A stretch of 64,000 bases of DNA. Origin: Lewinellaceae bacterium (GTDB lineage: Bacteria > Bacteroidota > Bacteroidia > Chitinophagales > Saprospiraceae). The translations under genes and the position numbers were made by a program. Below the pieces are notes generated by a model. The model was not told the DNA's origin and made no database searches. It was given only the letters and a program-made list of their open reading frames with translations. Where the stretch lies: assembly GCA_020636225.1 (NCBI GenBank), contig JACJYI010000004.1, positions 310,001 to 374,000 on the forward strand, in the 5' to 3' direction. This document shows, piece after piece, positions 42,762 through 51,714 of this stretch; the first letter of the stretch is position 1; every line of letters begins with the position of its first letter.

Positions 42762-45700
42762 TCAGGAGATCAGCACGCCGACCAGGCGCATGGTGAGGAC
42801 GATCATGGCCATGAACAGGGCCACGGTAATGATGGCAAAGAACAGCCAGAGCCAGATGTAGGTCGACCGACCTTCGATGGCAGGCTCGATGGAACGGGGA
42901 TCCGGTCGTTCTCCCTCCCATTGGGTCACCGCCCACAACTTCACGCGGTTGATCATCATCAACAGTGCCGGCAGCAGGGTCAGGGTGAGGAAGGTCACCA
43001 GGACCAGCCCGAAGGCGACCGATACCGCCATGGGAATCAGGAACTTTGCCTGAAAGCTCTTTTCCAGGAGGAGGGGACCCAATCCAGCCACTGTTGTCAG
43101 GGAGGTGAGGAGGATGGGCCGAAAGCGCGACAGGGCGGCTTCATACAAGGCACGCATCACCCGGTTTCCCTTTCGGATCAGATCGTTATAGGTGGTGATC
43201 AGGACCAGACCATCGTTGACCTGGATCCCCACCAGGGCCAGGATGCCCAGGAAAGAGAACAGGCTGATCGGCAGGTCCATGACCCAGTGACCCAGGCCTA
43301 CCCCGGCCAGACCGAAGGGGATCAGGGAGAATACCGCCAGGGTCTGTCCAATGGATCGGAACGTGACCGCTACCGTGAAGAACATGAGCAACAACATGAC
43401 CGGCAGGACAACTTTCGCCGACCGGGCTGTCTTCATCTGTTCACGATTCTGCCCCTCGAAGGATGCCGTGACCGTGGGGTAATTGGCCAGCACCTGCGGA
43501 ACGATGGTCGATCGCAGGGTTTCATTCAGGTCGGTCACAGAGACATTGTCCTGCGCGACATCGGCTTCCAGCTTGATCTCCCGCTGCCCGTCCAGGTGAT
43601 ATATGGCGATCGTCCCTCTCTTGATGTCCAGGTCGACGATCTCCTTCAAGGGAAAGGCTCTTCCATCCGGAAAGCGGATCCGCATATCCTCCAGCTGGGT
43701 GAGATCATCCCGGTCACTCTCTCCGTATCGCACCCACACACGGACCTCATCCTCCCCACGTTGCAGCCGCTGGACCTCGGCGCCAAAATAGCCCTGCCGA
43801 ACCTGGGCGATCACATCACGCAGGTTCAACCCCATTCCCTTGGCTTTCTCCTTCAGGGTCACGTGGATCTCCTTCAGTCCCTCCTGGTTGTTGTTGGTGA
43901 CATCACGCAATTCCGCCAGGGATTCCAGTTCACGCTGAAGATCGCTGACGGCTGCACCCAGGGATGCATAATCATTCCCCAACAGGGAAACGGAGATCGG
44001 CTTGCCGAAGGGCGTCGGCTGGCCATAGGTCAGGACCTCTGCTTCGGGGATGTCTCCTACCATCTCCCGGATGGCGTTGGTGATCACCGTTGCCGTGAGG
44101 GAATCGCGTGTTTCGCCGTCCAGCAGAGAAATGTCCACACTTCCTTCATAGGTGGTCGGACCTACTTTAAGCTCAATATGATTGATCGGGCTGTAAGCGC
44201 CCTGAAAATAGCTTTCCGTGAATTGATCGTTCACCTTCTCGGCTGCCTGCTGGATCCGGAGGAGGACATCGCGGGTGATCTGCTCCCGCGTACCAGCCGG
44301 CATCTTGAGCGTGACACTGATGTTGTCCCGGGGGATCACCGGAAAAAAGGTTGTCTTGACAAACCCGCCACGGATCATGCCCACCGTCAGCAGCACCAGG
44401 ACGGTAAAGAAGATCAGGGTACTGCCCGGATAGCGAAGCGAGAATCGGAGCACCGGTGCATACAGCTTGTTGCGCATGAACAGCATCAGGCGCTCAAAGA
44501 GACGCTGGATCCCGTTTTTCGTCTGGTGCGGGCGCAGGGCAGCCGAGTGGGCCACGTGACCGGGCAGGATGAAGATCCCCTCGACCAGACTGAAGAAGAG
44601 GGAGAGGACGACGACGACACCCAGCACGGTGAAAATATCCCCGATCCGGCCGTCCAGGAAGGCAAAGGAGGAAAAGGCGATGATGGTGGTCAGGACAGAG
44701 GTGAATACCGCCGGGATGACGCGAAGGGATCCTTCTATCGCCGCCTTGTAGCGAGGGACACCCCGCTCGTAGAGCTGGTAGATGTTCTCCGCGATCACGA
44801 TCCCGTCATCCACCAGGATACCCACCACCACGATCATCCCGAACAGGGAGATCACATTGATCGTGATATCCATCAGGTAGGCCACCAGGAACATACCCGC
44901 AAAGGAGATCGGAATGGACAGGGCCACCCAGAAGGCCAGTCGCCAGTTGAGGAACATGGACAGGAAGACCAGGACCAGCACAAACCCGATCATGCCATTA
45001 TTGGCCAGCAGCTCGATCCGTTGTTGCAAGACCACCGATCCATCCCGGATGATATCCGCCCGGACCAGGCTTTGCTGATCATTGAACGACTGGATATAGT
45101 CCCGCACTTTTTCCGTGATATCCAGGATGTCCTCTTCCAGGGTATTGGACACCGTCACCACGACGCTGGGCTTGTCATTGATCCAGCTCCGATCCGGACT
45201 GTCCGACCATTTGTCCTGAATATCCGCCACCTGGTAAAGCCGGATGATATTCCCGTCGGCAGTGACCTTCACCGGAATGTCACGCAATTCGTCTGCATAG
45301 TAGCCCTTGTCCCTGGCCCGAATGAGCAGTTCTTCCCGCTGGCCTTTGAGCGTACCTCCGGTCAGTTCGAGATTATTGCCCCGCACGGCCTGCTCCGCTT
45401 CGCTGAAGGTCAGCTCGTATGCCAACAGGTCCTTCTCGCGAAAGGCGATCTCGATCTCCTCATCCGGAAATCCATTCAGGGTGACCTTGGAAATGCCATC
45501 AATGGCCAGCAACTCGGATTCCGCCTGCCGGCCGAATTGCTTGAGGGTACGCAGGTCGACGTCCCCGCTGATGGCGAAGCTGATCGCAAAACCCAGGTTC
45601 TCCTGGCGGAAGACCACTGGTGGCTCCATGCCCACCGGAAAGGAAGGAATGCGATCCACCGCGTTGCGCACATCATCGAGGACCTTCTCCGGGTCATAAC

Positions 45701-45995
45701 CCTGCAGCGCTTCTACCGTGATGACCCCACTGTTCTCGGTACTGACCGAGGAGACGCGTTCCACCCCGGACACCCCCTTGAGGTTCTCTTCGATCTTCAG
45801 GATGATCCCTTCCTCGATCTCTTCCGGCGATGCGCCGGGATAGATGGTCTGGATGGTGATGATCCGCGATTCGACCTCCGGAAAGAATGTCGATTTCAGG
45901 TTGGTCAGCCCAAATGCCCCGGCCAGCAGGAACAGGACCATGAGCAGGTCACCGGCAATGGGATAACGGATAAAGAAGCGGACCAGTGCATGCAT
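42762..45995 (-). CDS. RND efflux transporter, inner-membrane pump
   Basis: 1077 residues, the size of AcrB/MexF-like permeases. TM1 is followed by LKSTFFPEVESRIITIQTIY and PGASPEEIEEGIILKIEE. TM4 has GILVDDGIVIAENIYQ with the Asp pair that carries protons, and the second half repeats it as LALVGIQVNDGLVLI. Two large periplasmic porter domains lie between. It would expel amphiphilic compounds or metabolites using the proton gradient; the substrate is unknown. The start is taken at ATG 45995 (MHALVRFFIRYPIAGDLLM), 11 nt after the adaptor gene stop; ATG 46022 would overlap that gene by 16 nt. Confidence 0.95.
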   Translation of the reverse strand: MHALVRFFIRYPIAGDLLMVLFLLAGAFGLTNLKSTFFPEVESRIITIQTIYPGASPEEIEEGIILKIEENLKGVSGVERVSSVSTENSGVITVEALQGYDPEKVLDDVRNAVDRIPSFPVGMEPPVVFRQENLGFAISFAISGDVDLRTLKQFGRQAESELLAIDGISKVTLNGFPDEEIEIAFREKDLLAYELTFSEAEQAVRGNNLELTGGTLKGQREELLIRARDKGYYADELRDIPVKVTADGNIIRLYQVADIQDKWSDSPDRSWINDKPSVVVTVSNTLEEDILDITEKVRDYIQSFNDQQSLVRADIIRDGSVVLQQRIELLANNGMIGFVLVLVFLSMFLNWRLAFWVALSIPISFAGMFLVAYLMDITINVISLFGMIVVVGILVDDGIVIAENIYQLYERGVPRYKAAIEGSLRVIPAVFTSVLTTIIAFSSFAFLDGRIGDIFTVLGVVVVLSLFFSLVEGIFILPGHVAHSAALRPHQTKNGIQRLFERLMLFMRNKLYAPVLRFSLRYPGSTLIFFTVLVLLTVGMIRGGFVKTTFFPVIPRDNISVTLKMPAGTREQITRDVLLRIQQAAEKVNDQFTESYFQGAYSPINHIELKVGPTTYEGSVDISLLDGETRDSLTATVITNAIREMVGDIPEAEVLTYGQPTPFGKPISVSLLGNDYASLGAAVSDLQRELESLAELRDVTNNNQEGLKEIHVTLKEKAKGMGLNLRDVIAQVRQGYFGAEVQRLQRGEDEVRVWVRYGESDRDDLTQLEDMRIRFPDGRAFPLKEIVDLDIKRGTIAIYHLDGQREIKLEADVAQDNVSVTDLNETLRSTIVPQVLANYPTVTASFEGQNREQMKTARSAKVVLPVMLLLMFFTVAVTFRSIGQTLAVFSLIPFGLAGVGLGHWVMDLPISLFSFLGILALVGIQVNDGLVLITTYNDLIRKGNRVMRALYEAALSRFRPILLTSLTTVAGLGPLLLEKSFQAKFLIPMAVSVAFGLVLVTFLTLTLLPALLMMINRVKLWAVTQWEGERPDPRSIEPAIEGRSTYIWLWLFFAIITVALFMAMIVLTMRLVGVLIS

Positions 45996-46006
45996 GTCAG
46001 GTGCGG

Positions 46007-47131
46007 TTATTCGATGACCCAATTGACCTTCTGGCCTTCGATCATTCCCGGTTTGCGATCCCGAACCACCAGTGTGCCATCTTCGATTCCTCTGACCAGC
46101 GCAACGGTCCGGCCGGAGCGCAACACCTCCACGGGCCGCTTCACCAGACTGCTGTCGCTGACCTGCCAGATCTCCCTCCCGTTGATCACCAGGTCCTTGG
46201 GCAAGCTGACCACCTGCTCGGAAACACCGCCGGCGATCTCCCCGGAAAGGAACATGCCTTCCTTCAGGCCCTGCCCATTGACGTCAATGTAGATCGGCAG
46301 CATTTGCGTCGCCGCATCCACTTGATCCCCGATCCGCCGGACCGTCCCGCTGTAGGACTGCCGATTGTCCTCACTATGCAGGGTGACCTGGCTGCCGATC
46401 CTCAGGAAAGGAAGGTCACTGATGGATACTGAGGATTCCAGTTCGTAACTGCCCAGTCGCAGGAACTGGCCAATCCGTTGACCTGGTCGGACCAGGGTGC
46501 CGCGTTGCACATCCACGGCGGTCAGGACGCCGTCAAATGGGGCGACCAATCGATACTTGCCGAGCCGTTCTTCGGCACTGCGGATGGAATAATACTGGGT
46601 CTGGATTCCCCGGCTGGCCAGGAACAGCTTTTCGCGACTGGTGTTCGGCCTGGGCAATTCGCTGATCCGTTTTTCCGGATCCAGCTGTTCGAGATAGGTC
46701 TGCCAAATACTGAACCGGTCAGGAAATTCGATCTTGATATCCGGCAGGATCTGGGCCAGGGCCGTCAGCAAGGCTGCCCGCTGGCTCTGCAGGGCCAGTT
46801 GAGCCTCCCGGTCATCCAGTTGCAGCAGGATCTCTCCTTTCTGATAGCGGATGCCCTCCTTGAGCGCATGGGCTCCCTCCTGGGCCAGACCATTGACCTC
46901 GGCAAAGAGATCGACCCGGTCATAGGCGGCCAGTCGACCCTGCAATGGGATGGGCATGCTGGCCGGTCCATTGTTCACCTCCATGGCACGCACAGTCAGC
47001 CGAGTCGCCGCACCGGGGGCCTTCCGGGGAGGGTCGGTCTTTTGGTTGCTCAGGACCTGAAATCCGATGACCCCTCCGACAAACAACAAGGCTGAGAGGA
47101 GGATGACGATACGCCGCCAGGATAGATTCAT
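46007..47131 (-). CDS. RND periplasmic adaptor (membrane fusion protein)
   Basis: 374 residues. An N-terminal anchor (IVILLSALLFVGGVIGFQVL), a barrel-sandwich half (LQGRLAAYDRVDLFAEVNGL), an unusually long helical hairpin with KGEILLQLDDREAQLALQSQ, and the second lipoyl half (YRLVAPFDGVLTAVDVQRGT) before beta-barrel and C-terminal domains. It links the pump to TolC. The start is ATG 47131, which overlaps the stop of the lipoprotein gene by 4 nt. Order lipoprotein-adaptor-pump-TolC on one strand indicates an operon. Confidence 0.93.
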   Translation of the reverse strand: MNLSWRRIVILLSALLFVGGVIGFQVLSNQKTDPPRKAPGAATRLTVRAMEVNNGPASMPIPLQGRLAAYDRVDLFAEVNGLAQEGAHALKEGIRYQKGEILLQLDDREAQLALQSQRAALLTALAQILPDIKIEFPDRFSIWQTYLEQLDPEKRISELPRPNTSREKLFLASRGIQTQYYSIRSAEERLGKYRLVAPFDGVLTAVDVQRGTLVRPGQRIGQFLRLGSYELESSVSISDLPFLRIGSQVTLHSEDNRQSYSGTVRRIGDQVDAATQMLPIYIDVNGQGLKEGMFLSGEIAGGVSEQVVSLPKDLVINGREIWQVSDSSLVKRPVEVLRSGRTVALVRGIEDGTLVVRDRKPGMIEGQKVNWVIE

Positions 47132-47655
47132 GCTTTGGCTTTGAAGGTCAGACGGAGAATGAAATTGAGTGAGGTCGGTGAAGGTTCGCGCAGCCGAAAC
47201 CCCATCCGCAGATTCATGGCGCTCAGGGTCAGCCAGGGCTTGAAGTCGGCCAGCGTCCCGACCATGATGACCTGTGTACCGGTATTGAACGGGACATTGG
47301 GCGTATAGAAACACTCCAGCCGGGTGTTGCCATCCAGGAGCTCGACGAAGATCTCCTGGAAATACGCCAGGCTCTCGGGTGCCAGAACCACCTCCAGCTG
47401 GGCATCATATGGCTCGATCCGACCGATATCCGCCGCGGTAAGACCGTGATCGGCGAGATAGGCTTCAATATTGGTGGGCACCTTGTCGAACTCCACAAAA
47501 TGGGTCTGGATGGTATTCAAGGCGGCCGGTAATTCGAAATTCATGACATACACCATGTCGAACAAGGCGGGTGTCTCATCCTTGTTGCACCCAAAGGGCA
47601 CGCCAATCACCACCAGGGCCATCAAGAGCAAACCAATATGGAGGGGTCGTTTCAT
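47128..47655 (-). CDS. Unknown lipoprotein leading the RND operon
   Basis: 175 residues. Signal peptide with lipobox VPFGC (Cys ~23), so anchored to a membrane after export. The mature part has VYVMNFELPAALNTIQTHFVEF, a helical middle (YLADHGLTAADIGRIEPYDA) and a beta-rich end. I do not recognise a named family. Its stop overlaps the adaptor start (ATGA), and it is first after the TAAGTTTG promoter, so it is made together with the pump. A substrate-binding, sensing or assembly role is only a guess. Confidence 0.75.
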   Translation of the reverse strand: MKRPLHIGLLLMALVVIGVPFGCNKDETPALFDMVYVMNFELPAALNTIQTHFVEFDKVPTNIEAYLADHGLTAADIGRIEPYDAQLEVVLAPESLAYFQEIFVELLDGNTRLECFYTPNVPFNTGTQVIMVGTLADFKPWLTLSAMNLRMGFRLREPSPTSLNFILRLTFKAKA

Positions 47656-47672
47656 CGGGTCGGATCGGGGTA

Positions 47673-47680
47673 CAAACTTA
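47673..47680 (-). promoter_or_regulatory. TAnnTTTG -7 box of the RND operon
   Basis: TAAGTTTG on the minus strand, 17 nt before the lipoprotein ATG. Confidence 0.6.
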
Positions 47681-47691
47681 CGAAGTCGGCA

Positions 47692-48591
47692 TCAGGAAAC
47701 AACCGAAACCTCTTCCATCTCGGCCAGGACATGGAGGATATCCTCCAGATTCTTCATGACCCGAACGCCAGTACCCGAGGCAATCCCCTGTACCAGCACC
47801 TGGTACCCGGTGATCAGGATCGTTTTGTCCTGGCAAACCTTTTTCAGGTCCTCGAGGTATTGGTGGACCGACTGGCGGGTGAATGCCTCGGAAATGATCG
47901 AGACCACATACTGCGCCTTGAAGATCTTGCATGCCTCGGCCAGATCGACCAGGCTGGTATTCTGACCCAGGTACAGGACACGATGCCCGCGATTGCGGAT
48001 CAGGTACTGGAGAAAGAGCAGGCTCAATTCCTGGGACTCCCCTTCCGGAAGGTAAAGGATGAAGGACTTCTCGGCATGCTGGGCATAAGGAATCTCATCG
48101 AGGGCAGCGATCAGCTTCTGGCGCACCAGATTGCTGATAAAACTCTCCTGGACGGCGTGGATGGAACCGGTCAACCAGAGCAGGGACAGCTTGTCCAGAA
48201 AGGGATAGATGACCTCCAGCATGGTGCGCTCGAAGCCGATCGCCCGGATATTGGAGGAAAGGATGGTCTCAAACTTGCCTTCATCCAGTTCCATCATCGA
48301 GATGGTCATGGCATCCACCTGCACCGTATCCTCGAAATTGCCGGAGGATAACCGATTGACCTCTTCCCGGATCTCTTCCTCATCCATCAGGGCGATCTTG
48401 GAGATCTTGAACCCGTTCTTGTTGAGGATGGAGATGTTCAGCAACAACCGCAGGTCGCTGTCCTCATAGAAACGGATATTGGTCGGGGTCCGCTTGGGCT
48501 GGATGATGTTATAGCGTTGCTCCCATATCCGAATGGTATGGGCCTTTATGCCGGATAACATTTCCAAATCCTTGATCGAGTAGACCGCCAC
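47692..48591 (-). CDS. MerR-family regulator with a cobalamin-binding-like C-terminal domain
   Basis: 299 residues. The N-terminal MerR winged helix reads YSIKDLEMLSGIKAHTIRIW, with WEQRYNIIQPKRT after it. Residues ~95-175 are the four-helix cap (B12-binding 2 type), and ~180-299 the Rossmann domain (SFILYLPEGESQELSLLFLQ, RNRGHRVLYLGQNTSLVDLA). In CarH-like proteins a His in ExxH binds cobalt; here the matching place is GESQE, so B12 binding is doubtful. The GTG at 48591 is the start because relatives begin MAVYSIKDLE. It is divergent from the amidohydrolase gene and upstream of the RND operon, so either could be a target. Confidence 0.88.
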   Translation of the reverse strand: MAVYSIKDLEMLSGIKAHTIRIWEQRYNIIQPKRTPTNIRFYEDSDLRLLLNISILNKNGFKISKIALMDEEEIREEVNRLSSGNFEDTVQVDAMTISMMELDEGKFETILSSNIRAIGFERTMLEVIYPFLDKLSLLWLTGSIHAVQESFISNLVRQKLIAALDEIPYAQHAEKSFILYLPEGESQELSLLFLQYLIRNRGHRVLYLGQNTSLVDLAEACKIFKAQYVVSIISEAFTRQSVHQYLEDLKKVCQDKTILITGYQVLVQGIASGTGVRVMKNLEDILHVLAEMEEVSVVS

Positions 48592-48686
48592 GGGAACTAG
48601 TTGGTGCAAGAAGTAAAACAGCGAGATATAAAAAATGGTTCTGGACCCGGTGGATTCAGTGCACTGGCCATCATTGGGCAAAACCG

Positions 48687-48694
48687 TAGATTTG
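48687..48694 (+). promoter_or_regulatory. TAnnTTTG -7 box of the amidohydrolase pair
   Basis: TAGATTTG, 20 nt before ATG 48715. Confidence 0.6.
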
Positions 48695-48714
48695 ACACCT
48701 CAATCTGTCCCGGC

Positions 48715-51714
48715 ATGCGCATCTCCGTCCTGGTTTTCTTGATGACCATCCTATTCGGACCCATCATCCACGCTCAAAATACAACCTTTCCCGTACAGGG
48801 CATTCCTGATCCCCGCACCGGTTGGTATGCCTTTACCCATGCCACCATCCATATTGACCACCAACAGGTATTGGAACAGGCCACACTGGTCATCCGGGAA
48901 GGCCGGATCACAGCCCTGGGTCAAGAGGTGACTCCCCCTGCCGGTGCCGTGGTGATCGACCTGCAGGGACGGTCCATCTATCCGGCGTTCATCGACCTGT
49001 CTTCCGACTATGGTCTGAATGCCGACCAACCCGACCAGCCCGGTCGGGGTGCTCGTCGAAACGGCGATCAATGGATTTCCAGCCGTCCGGGCGCCTATGC
49101 CTGGAATGACGCGCTGAAGACTGATTTCCATGCCGCATTGGCCTTCCAGCCGGATCCCAAGGCAGCGGAATCCTACCGGAAGGCAGGCTTTGCCGCAGTG
49201 CTCACCCATCGTCATGACGGGATCTCCAGGGGCACCTCCGCAGTGGTCAGTCTGGCTGACCTCCCCCCCGGCCAGGCCCTGATCCGTGAACAGGCAGGCC
49301 ATCATCTATCCTTCAAGAAAGGTTCGTCCACCATGCCTTATCCAGGTTCGCTGATGGGGTGCATCGCCCTGCTTCGACAGACCTATCTGGATGGTGACTG
49401 GCTCAAGCGCACTGGAACGCAGAAAGAACACAACCTGTCCCTGGAAGCATGGAATAGCGTCCAGGACCTGCCCCAGTTCTTTGAAACCCGTGACTGGCAG
49501 GAAGTCCTGCGTGCCCAGCAGATCGCCAATGAATTTGGCAAGACTTACATCTACCGCAGTGGCGGCGACGAGTACCGCCGGATCAACGAATTAAAGCAAA
49601 CGGGTGCCTCCTTCATTCTTCCCCTCACCTTTCCAGAAGCCTACGACATCCAGGGACCCTTTGATGCCCTCCAGGTCTCGCTGGAAGACATGATGCACTG
49701 GGAATGGGCACCTGCCAATGCCGGCACGCTGGCCCGGGCCGGGATCCCCTTCGCCCTGACCATGGAAGGCCTGAAAAAACCGGAAGACTTCTTTCCGGCC
49801 ATGCGCAAGGCCATCGCCAATGGCCTGGATGCCGGACTGGCCCTCCAGGCGCTGACCGCAATACCGGCCGGACTCATCGGCTTGGGTCAGGACCTGGGCA
49901 CCCTGGCCGTTGGCAAACGGGCCTCCTTCCTGATCACCTCCGGACCCGTGTTCGATGCTGAAACCACCCTCTTCGAAACCTGGATCGATGGCAAACCCTT
50001 TGTCATCCAGGCAGCCGACGAACCGGATATGGATGGCAAGTACAGCCTGACTGTCGGCTCTGCTTCCTACGCTCTGCATGTCACCGGCGGAGCCAGCAAG
50101 AATGAATATGCCTTGCATCTGGACGATACGACTCAGGTGGACGTGAAGGGCAAATGGGACCGGGGTCGGATCGACCTGCAATTCCAGATGCCGGACCAGG
50201 AGGGCCTGTATCTGCTCAGTGGTTACCAGCAGGACAAGGTGTGGAATGGCCGGGGTACCGATGCCCGGGGAGAATGGTTCTCCTGGCGGGCCGTCTTCCA
50301 GGACACCATCCAGGGAAAGACACCGGACGAGCCGAAGCCGAAAGCATTCGATCCAGCTTCCCTGACCCCCATCCGCTATCCATTCATGGCCTATGGCTGG
50401 ACGGAAAAACCCCAGGCCCGGACCTATCTGATCAAGGATGCCACGGTATGGACCAATACCGACAAGGGGATCCTGGAGCACACGGACATCTTGATCGAAA
50501 ATGGCAAGGTGAAGAAAGTGGGCAAGGATCTCCGTCATCCGGATGCCCTGATCCTGGAGGCAAACGGGCAACATGTCACGCCGGGGATGATCGACGAACA
50601 TTCCCATATTGCCATCTCCAGGGGCGTCAATGAATGTACGCAGGAGAACACCGCCGAAGTGCGCATCGGGGATGTGGTCAACAGCGAGGATATCAACATC
50701 TATCGGCAACTGGCCAGCGGGGTGACCACCTCCCAGCTGCTGCATGGCTCCTGCAATCCGGTCGGCGGACAAAGTGCCATCATCAAATTGCGCTGGGGAT
50801 CCATTCCCGAGGATATGAAATTGAACGGCGCACCGGGCTTCATCAAGTTTGCCCTGGGGGAAAACGTGAAACGATCGAATGGAGGGGAGAACAATACCCG
50901 CTATCCCAACACCCGGATGGGCGTGGAACAGGTCTATGTCAATGCCTTCCAACGGGCCCGGGAATACGAACAACAGTTGAAGGACCCGGCTACACGGGCC
51001 ATGAACCGTCGCGACCTGGAGCTCGAGACCATGCTGGAGATCCTGAACAAGAAGCGATTCATTACCTGCCATTCCTATGTGCAGTCAGAGATCAATATGC
51101 TCATGCATGTGGCCGAGGACTTCGGATTCAGGGTCAACACCTTCACCCATATCCTGGAAGGGTACAAGGTGGCGGACAAGATGGCCCGACACGGGGCCGG
51201 TGGCTCTTCCTTCTCGGATTGGTGGGCCTACAAGTTCGAGGTCTATGACGCCATTCCCTACAATGGGGCCCTGATGCATCAGGAAGGGGTGGTCACTGCC
51301 TTCAACAGCGATGATGCCGAGATGGCGCGTCGCCTGAACCAGGAAGCTGCCAAGGCGGTCCGGTATGGTGGTGTGTCGGAGGAAGAAGCCCTCAAGTTCG
51401 TCACCCTCAATCCGGCCAGGCTGCTGCATATCGACGATCGGGTGGGGAGTATCCAACCGGGGATGGATGCAGACCTGGTCATCTGGTCCGATCACCCCTT
51501 ATCCGTCTATGCCCATGCCCAGGTCACCTTCCTGGATGGCATCATCATGGTGAATGAGGATCTGGACCGTCAGGCGAGGGAGGAGATCCGGCAGGTCAGG
51601 CAAAGGCTCATCCGGAAAATGAAGGCTGAGGGGGGCAGGAACAAACGACCACCGGGCCGAAAGACACCCCGCCTGTACCATTGTGATTCCGATTTTGATG
51701 AGATCTCCCAATGA
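48715..51714 (+). CDS. Double-unit secreted amidohydrolase (imidazolonepropionase-like)
   Basis: 999 residues. Signal peptide (VLVFLMTILFGPIIHAQ). The first unit (~20-450) has the amidohydrolase lead (YAFTHATIHIDHQQVLEQAT) and tail (GQDLGTLAVGKRASFLIT), but the metal motif is lost: PAFIDLSSDYGLN. The second unit (~570-970) is complete: VTPGMIDEHSHI with H629 and H631, ITCHSYVQSEINMLM, NTFTHILEGYKV, VVTAFNSDDAEMA, GSIQPGMDADLVIW. It hydrolyses C-N bonds, probably of peptides or cyclic amides in the periplasm; the substrate is unknown. ATG 48715 follows the TAGATTTG promoter. It overlaps the next gene by 4 nt. Confidence 0.88.
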   Translation: MRISVLVFLMTILFGPIIHAQNTTFPVQGIPDPRTGWYAFTHATIHIDHQQVLEQATLVIREGRITALGQEVTPPAGAVVIDLQGRSIYPAFIDLSSDYGLNADQPDQPGRGARRNGDQWISSRPGAYAWNDALKTDFHAALAFQPDPKAAESYRKAGFAAVLTHRHDGISRGTSAVVSLADLPPGQALIREQAGHHLSFKKGSSTMPYPGSLMGCIALLRQTYLDGDWLKRTGTQKEHNLSLEAWNSVQDLPQFFETRDWQEVLRAQQIANEFGKTYIYRSGGDEYRRINELKQTGASFILPLTFPEAYDIQGPFDALQVSLEDMMHWEWAPANAGTLARAGIPFALTMEGLKKPEDFFPAMRKAIANGLDAGLALQALTAIPAGLIGLGQDLGTLAVGKRASFLITSGPVFDAETTLFETWIDGKPFVIQAADEPDMDGKYSLTVGSASYALHVTGGASKNEYALHLDDTTQVDVKGKWDRGRIDLQFQMPDQEGLYLLSGYQQDKVWNGRGTDARGEWFSWRAVFQDTIQGKTPDEPKPKAFDPASLTPIRYPFMAYGWTEKPQARTYLIKDATVWTNTDKGILEHTDILIENGKVKKVGKDLRHPDALILEANGQHVTPGMIDEHSHIAISRGVNECTQENTAEVRIGDVVNSEDINIYRQLASGVTTSQLLHGSCNPVGGQSAIIKLRWGSIPEDMKLNGAPGFIKFALGENVKRSNGGENNTRYPNTRMGVEQVYVNAFQRAREYEQQLKDPATRAMNRRDLELETMLEILNKKRFITCHSYVQSEINMLMHVAEDFGFRVNTFTHILEGYKVADKMARHGAGGSSFSDWWAYKFEVYDAIPYNGALMHQEGVVTAFNSDDAEMARRLNQEAAKAVRYGGVSEEEALKFVTLNPARLLHIDDRVGSIQPGMDADLVIWSDHPLSVYAHAQVTFLDGIIMVNEDLDRQAREEIRQVRQRLIRKMKAEGGRNKRPPGRKTPRLYHCDSDFDEISQ

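Noticed and set aside
42921..46292. 1123-codon open frame on the plus strand, antisense to the RND pump and adaptor genes
   Set aside because: It mirrors the GC-rich codon pattern of the RND gene, has no domain sense (Gln/His/Asp-rich), and the opposite strand encodes a clear AcrB-type pump and adaptor.
47692..48591. Light-sensing CarH photoreceptor
   Set aside because: The cobalt-binding histidine position is Gln, and no carotenoid or photolyase genes are nearby.
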